Shown piece after piece: positions 62,701 to 64,000 of a DNA stretch of 64,000 bases (positions are counted from its first letter, which is position 1; each line of letters begins with the position of its first letter). Where the stretch lies: NCBI RefSeq assembly GCF_025398155.2, contig NZ_CP104562.2, positions 5,332,001-5,396,000 on the forward strand, given 5' to 3'. The position numbers were made by a program, and so were the translations under genes. Source of the stretch: Roseateles amylovorans (GTDB lineage Bacteria > Pseudomonadota > Gammaproteobacteria > Burkholderiales > Burkholderiaceae_C). A model generated the notes under the pieces. It did not search any database, had not been told where the DNA came from, and was given only the letters and a program-made list of their open reading frames with translations.

Positions 62701-64000
62701 ACGCGGTCGACACCTCGTCCAGCGACATGGCCAGCAGGCCTTCGTCGCTGTCACCCGAACCGTCGGGCAGCGGTGCGCCCGGTTGGAACAGTTGCAGCTG
62801 GGCCAGCAGTTCGGCGTCGACTTCCTTCAGGAAACCGGCGGCGAATTGATGCAGCAGACGGCGAATTTCGTCGGCGCCACGCTGGAACAGCGTCGGATCC
62901 GCCACCTCGTGACCCTGGGCACGGCCGAGCGCATGTTCCAGCGCGCGCGACAGTGTCGACAGGTCATCAAAGCCCACCGTCGCCGCACTGCCCGCCAGGC
63001 CGTGGGCCAAGGCTTCGGCTTCCGGCGGCAACTGGGATTGCGGCAGCAAGGCCCATTCGGTCAGCTCGACCTGCAGGCGACGCGAACGCTCGTCCGCTTC
63101 GTTCAGGAAGATGTTGAACAGCGTGATGCTGATGCGCAGCGGTCCGATGACCTTCACGCCGTCATCGTTCTCTTCGGCCTCGGCCTCGGCATTCGCAGCG
63201 TCCAGCGCGGTGCCGCCCACCAGGCTCAGCACCGGCGCGGCCGGTGCGGTCAGGTCAAGATCGGTGGTGGTGAAGCTCAGGTCGACACGTGGCTCGTCGA
63301 TGAAGGTCGGCGGCTCAGCCGATGCTTCAGCAGCGGCTTCAACCGGCGTGACGATGGGCGTTTCAGCCGGCGTCTTGGGGACGACCGGGGCCGCCGCACT
63401 GACCAGCTCTTCGCTCAGATCCAGCGTGAGGTCCACCGAGGCCACAGGCTCCACGGACGCCACAGGCGCTGCGGGTTCCGCAGCCTCCGGCGTGAGATCC
63501 AGACCGGACAGATCCAGCAGGTCGACCGTCGGCTCGTCGATCTGCGCGGGCAGCTCGGCAATGTCGCCCAGCGGCATCGGCTCGGTCGCCTCGACTTCCA
63601 CGATGGCGACGTCATCCGGCCAACCGGCAGGCATCTCCAGCGACTCGGTCACTTCGGCGATCTCGGCCGTCAGCGGCAGATCCAGCGTCTGGTCCAACGT
63701 GAACGGCTCACCATCCAACGACGGAACGCCTTGGGCACTGTCAATGCCCAATGGGGGCAGGTCCAGCGCCGCATCCAGCGGCGCAACGGCCTGGGTCAGC
63801 TCGGGCACGGCCGGTGCGTCGGGGGCGAAGTCCAGCGACAGCGCATCGGTCGACGGCGTGTCGTCCAGCGACGGCAGCGTCAGCGGCGGCAGCTCGTTTG
63901 TGGACAGCGCCTGCACAGCGGCCGGCGCGGGCACCGCAGCGGGCGCGGACAGCACCTCGATCGGCGCCGGCACATCGGCCAGCGTCGGGATGTCGACCAT
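59795..64000 (-). CDS. ChpA/PilL-type CheA hybrid kinase (5' end beyond window)
   Basis: 1,401 visible residues; the true N-terminus lies beyond 64000. Two Hpt-like domains have histidines in EALAHGLAGSAATVGF (about 333) and MRVLHTFKGGARLAGAM (about 515). A long Val/Glu/Ala/Pro-rich linker (about 570-780) follows, then the CheA dimer and ATPase (LLRNSVVHGIETPQQ, DDGAGLNLARIRARG, GRGVGMDVVRSEV), a CheW-like domain, and a C-terminal receiver (VMVVDDSLTVRRVTQRLL, SDIEMPRMDGFDLV). Such kinases control type IV pilus twitching and related signalling. Confidence 0.93.
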   Translation of the reverse strand: MVDIPTLADVPAPIEVLSAPAAVPAPAAVQALSTNELPPLTLPSLDDTPSTDALSLDFAPDAPAVPELTQAVAPLDAALDLPPLGIDSAQGVPSLDGEPFTLDQTLDLPLTAEIAEVTESLEMPAGWPDDVAIVEVEATEPMPLGDIAELPAQIDEPTVDLLDLSGLDLTPEAAEPAAPVASVEPVASVDLTLDLSEELVSAAAPVVPKTPAETPIVTPVEAAAEASAEPPTFIDEPRVDLSFTTTDLDLTAPAAPVLSLVGGTALDAANAEAEAEENDDGVKVIGPLRISITLFNIFLNEADERSRRLQVELTEWALLPQSQLPPEAEALAHGLAGSAATVGFDDLSTLSRALEHALGRAQGHEVADPTLFQRGADEIRRLLHQFAAGFLKEVDAELLAQLQLFQPGAPLPDGSGDSDEGLLAMSLDEVSTASQSISHAQPVHPASSLPAFEAAAEAAADEDFDLGLPDQIDPELMPIFEEEAEDLLRELHASLREWAAQPQDTGRAAASMRVLHTFKGGARLAGAMRVGEQAHGLESQIERLASDGNAQLEQLMSLQDAADALEHSFVTLQRDWRNPPPVAAPVAAPVAAPAPVVAAPVVAPVAAPAPAPIPAAPVAPAIEVPVEGSDAITVPDEPVVEAIEVAEVAEVPEVIDITQAAAVADVPEVREVAEVPEVTETVDAVAAPVLLDTPVVTEVIEPAPVQPVADIPALDDVVEITEIAAVAEVIEPTPDVDVPVLDTVAEPVVPAPVAALPAHVPPPADIDIDWAHFSEVADLGQPMESAPVAPAAQVRVRGVLLERMAALSGEVSIRRARLESELGQMRTSLSDLDDNLERLRTQLRELELQAEARIAARQEAVHATGKDFDPLEFDRYTRFQELTRMLAESVNDVATVQRGLQRNVAAGEDELAAQSRLTRELQDDLLRTRMVEFDSSLAERLHRVVRQAARESGKQAQLEIRGGSVELDRSVLERLTGAFEHLLRNSVVHGIETPQQRQSVHKAPIGRITLSLHQEGSEIQVRFADDGAGLNLARIRARGESQGLITAGQSLTDTQLMELIYEPGFSTAESLTEMAGRGVGMDVVRSEVNTLGGYVITESTPGQGASFELRVPLTTALTQVVVLRYGDRKVAVPASLMLSVQRLTVEQVEKAYVDGVLPAAGEKLPFYWLGGLMNHSERGTAQGKTMPVVLVHSAQQRLALHVDEVLGNQEVVIKNLGPQLMQVPGLAGISLLASGDVALIYNPVALANRYGHAAQQRVHDRVAAARQEVVAAASAVPLAPLVMVVDDSLTVRRVTQRLLEREGYRVLLAKDGLDAMERLAGDELPRVVLSDIEMPRMDGFDLVRNLRADTRLAALPVIMITSRIAQKHRDYAQQLGVDDYLGKPYDEDHLLGLIARYTSQH

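Overview
The window is GC-rich, densely packed chromosomal DNA from a betaproteobacterium. It most likely belongs to the order Burkholderiales, near Roseateles/Mitsuaria/Rubrivivax, but the genus is an inference. The evidence is the cytochrome-oxidase gene order (ctaC-ctaD-small assembly protein-ctaG-DUF2970-ctaE, DUF2909, SURF1, ctaA, ctaB, SCO, rpoH), families typical of the group (DUF4148, DUF2909, DUF2970, DUF3429), and the algH-ruvX-pyrR-pyrB-pyrX block. I saw no tRNA, rRNA, CRISPR array, transposase or prophage gene.

Layout. 1-7.6 kb: minus-strand surface-polysaccharide operon. WbpB, WbpD and WbpE homologues should make a UDP-diacetamido-glucuronate type sugar; a second DegT aminotransferase, an acetyltransferase, a flippase and a glycosyltransferase (cut by the window start) follow, several joined by ATGA overlaps. 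A 400-bp repeat array separates wbpB from the rest. 7.8-18.4 kb: housekeeping (lysS, ychF), a DUF4148 protein, a PIN toxin-antitoxin pair, an enoyl-CoA hydratase, an M61 peptidase, DsbC and a UbiH-family monooxygenase. 18.5-33 kb: a MASE1 histidine kinase, then rpoH behind a perfect CIRCE operator, then the aa3 oxidase structural and assembly genes. 33-48.9 kb: comF, trmL, a Bug-type binding protein, gpsA, secB, grxC, a rhodanese, gpmA, a heptosyltransferase/DUF4254 divergent pair, plsC, the pyrimidine genes pyrR-pyrB-pyrX, ruvX, algH and a photolyase. 48.9-57 kb: a chaperone-usher pilus set with two SCPU-type subunits, next to a NarL-type two-component pair and a receiver/degenerate-GGDEF protein. 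57-64 kb: a lipoprotein hydrolase, an active-looking diguanylate cyclase and the 3' part of a giant ChpA/PilL-type CheA hybrid that runs off the right edge.

The pieces connect as follows. The cox block is a complete aa3 biogenesis unit: catalytic subunits, heme O/A synthesis and copper delivery. The pyr block encodes aspartate transcarbamoylase plus its probable non-catalytic dihydroorotase-like partner. The pilus, two-component and c-di-GMP genes form a surface-attachment neighbourhood that continues into the twitching-type chemosensory kinase.

The most unusual features are the CIRCE box overlapping the rpoH promoter, the many short tandem repeats (5-15 bp units) both between and inside genes, the usher whose 3' end has been extended by two hexanucleotide tracts around a unique island, and a terminator-like hairpin 16 bp upstream of the secB start codon.
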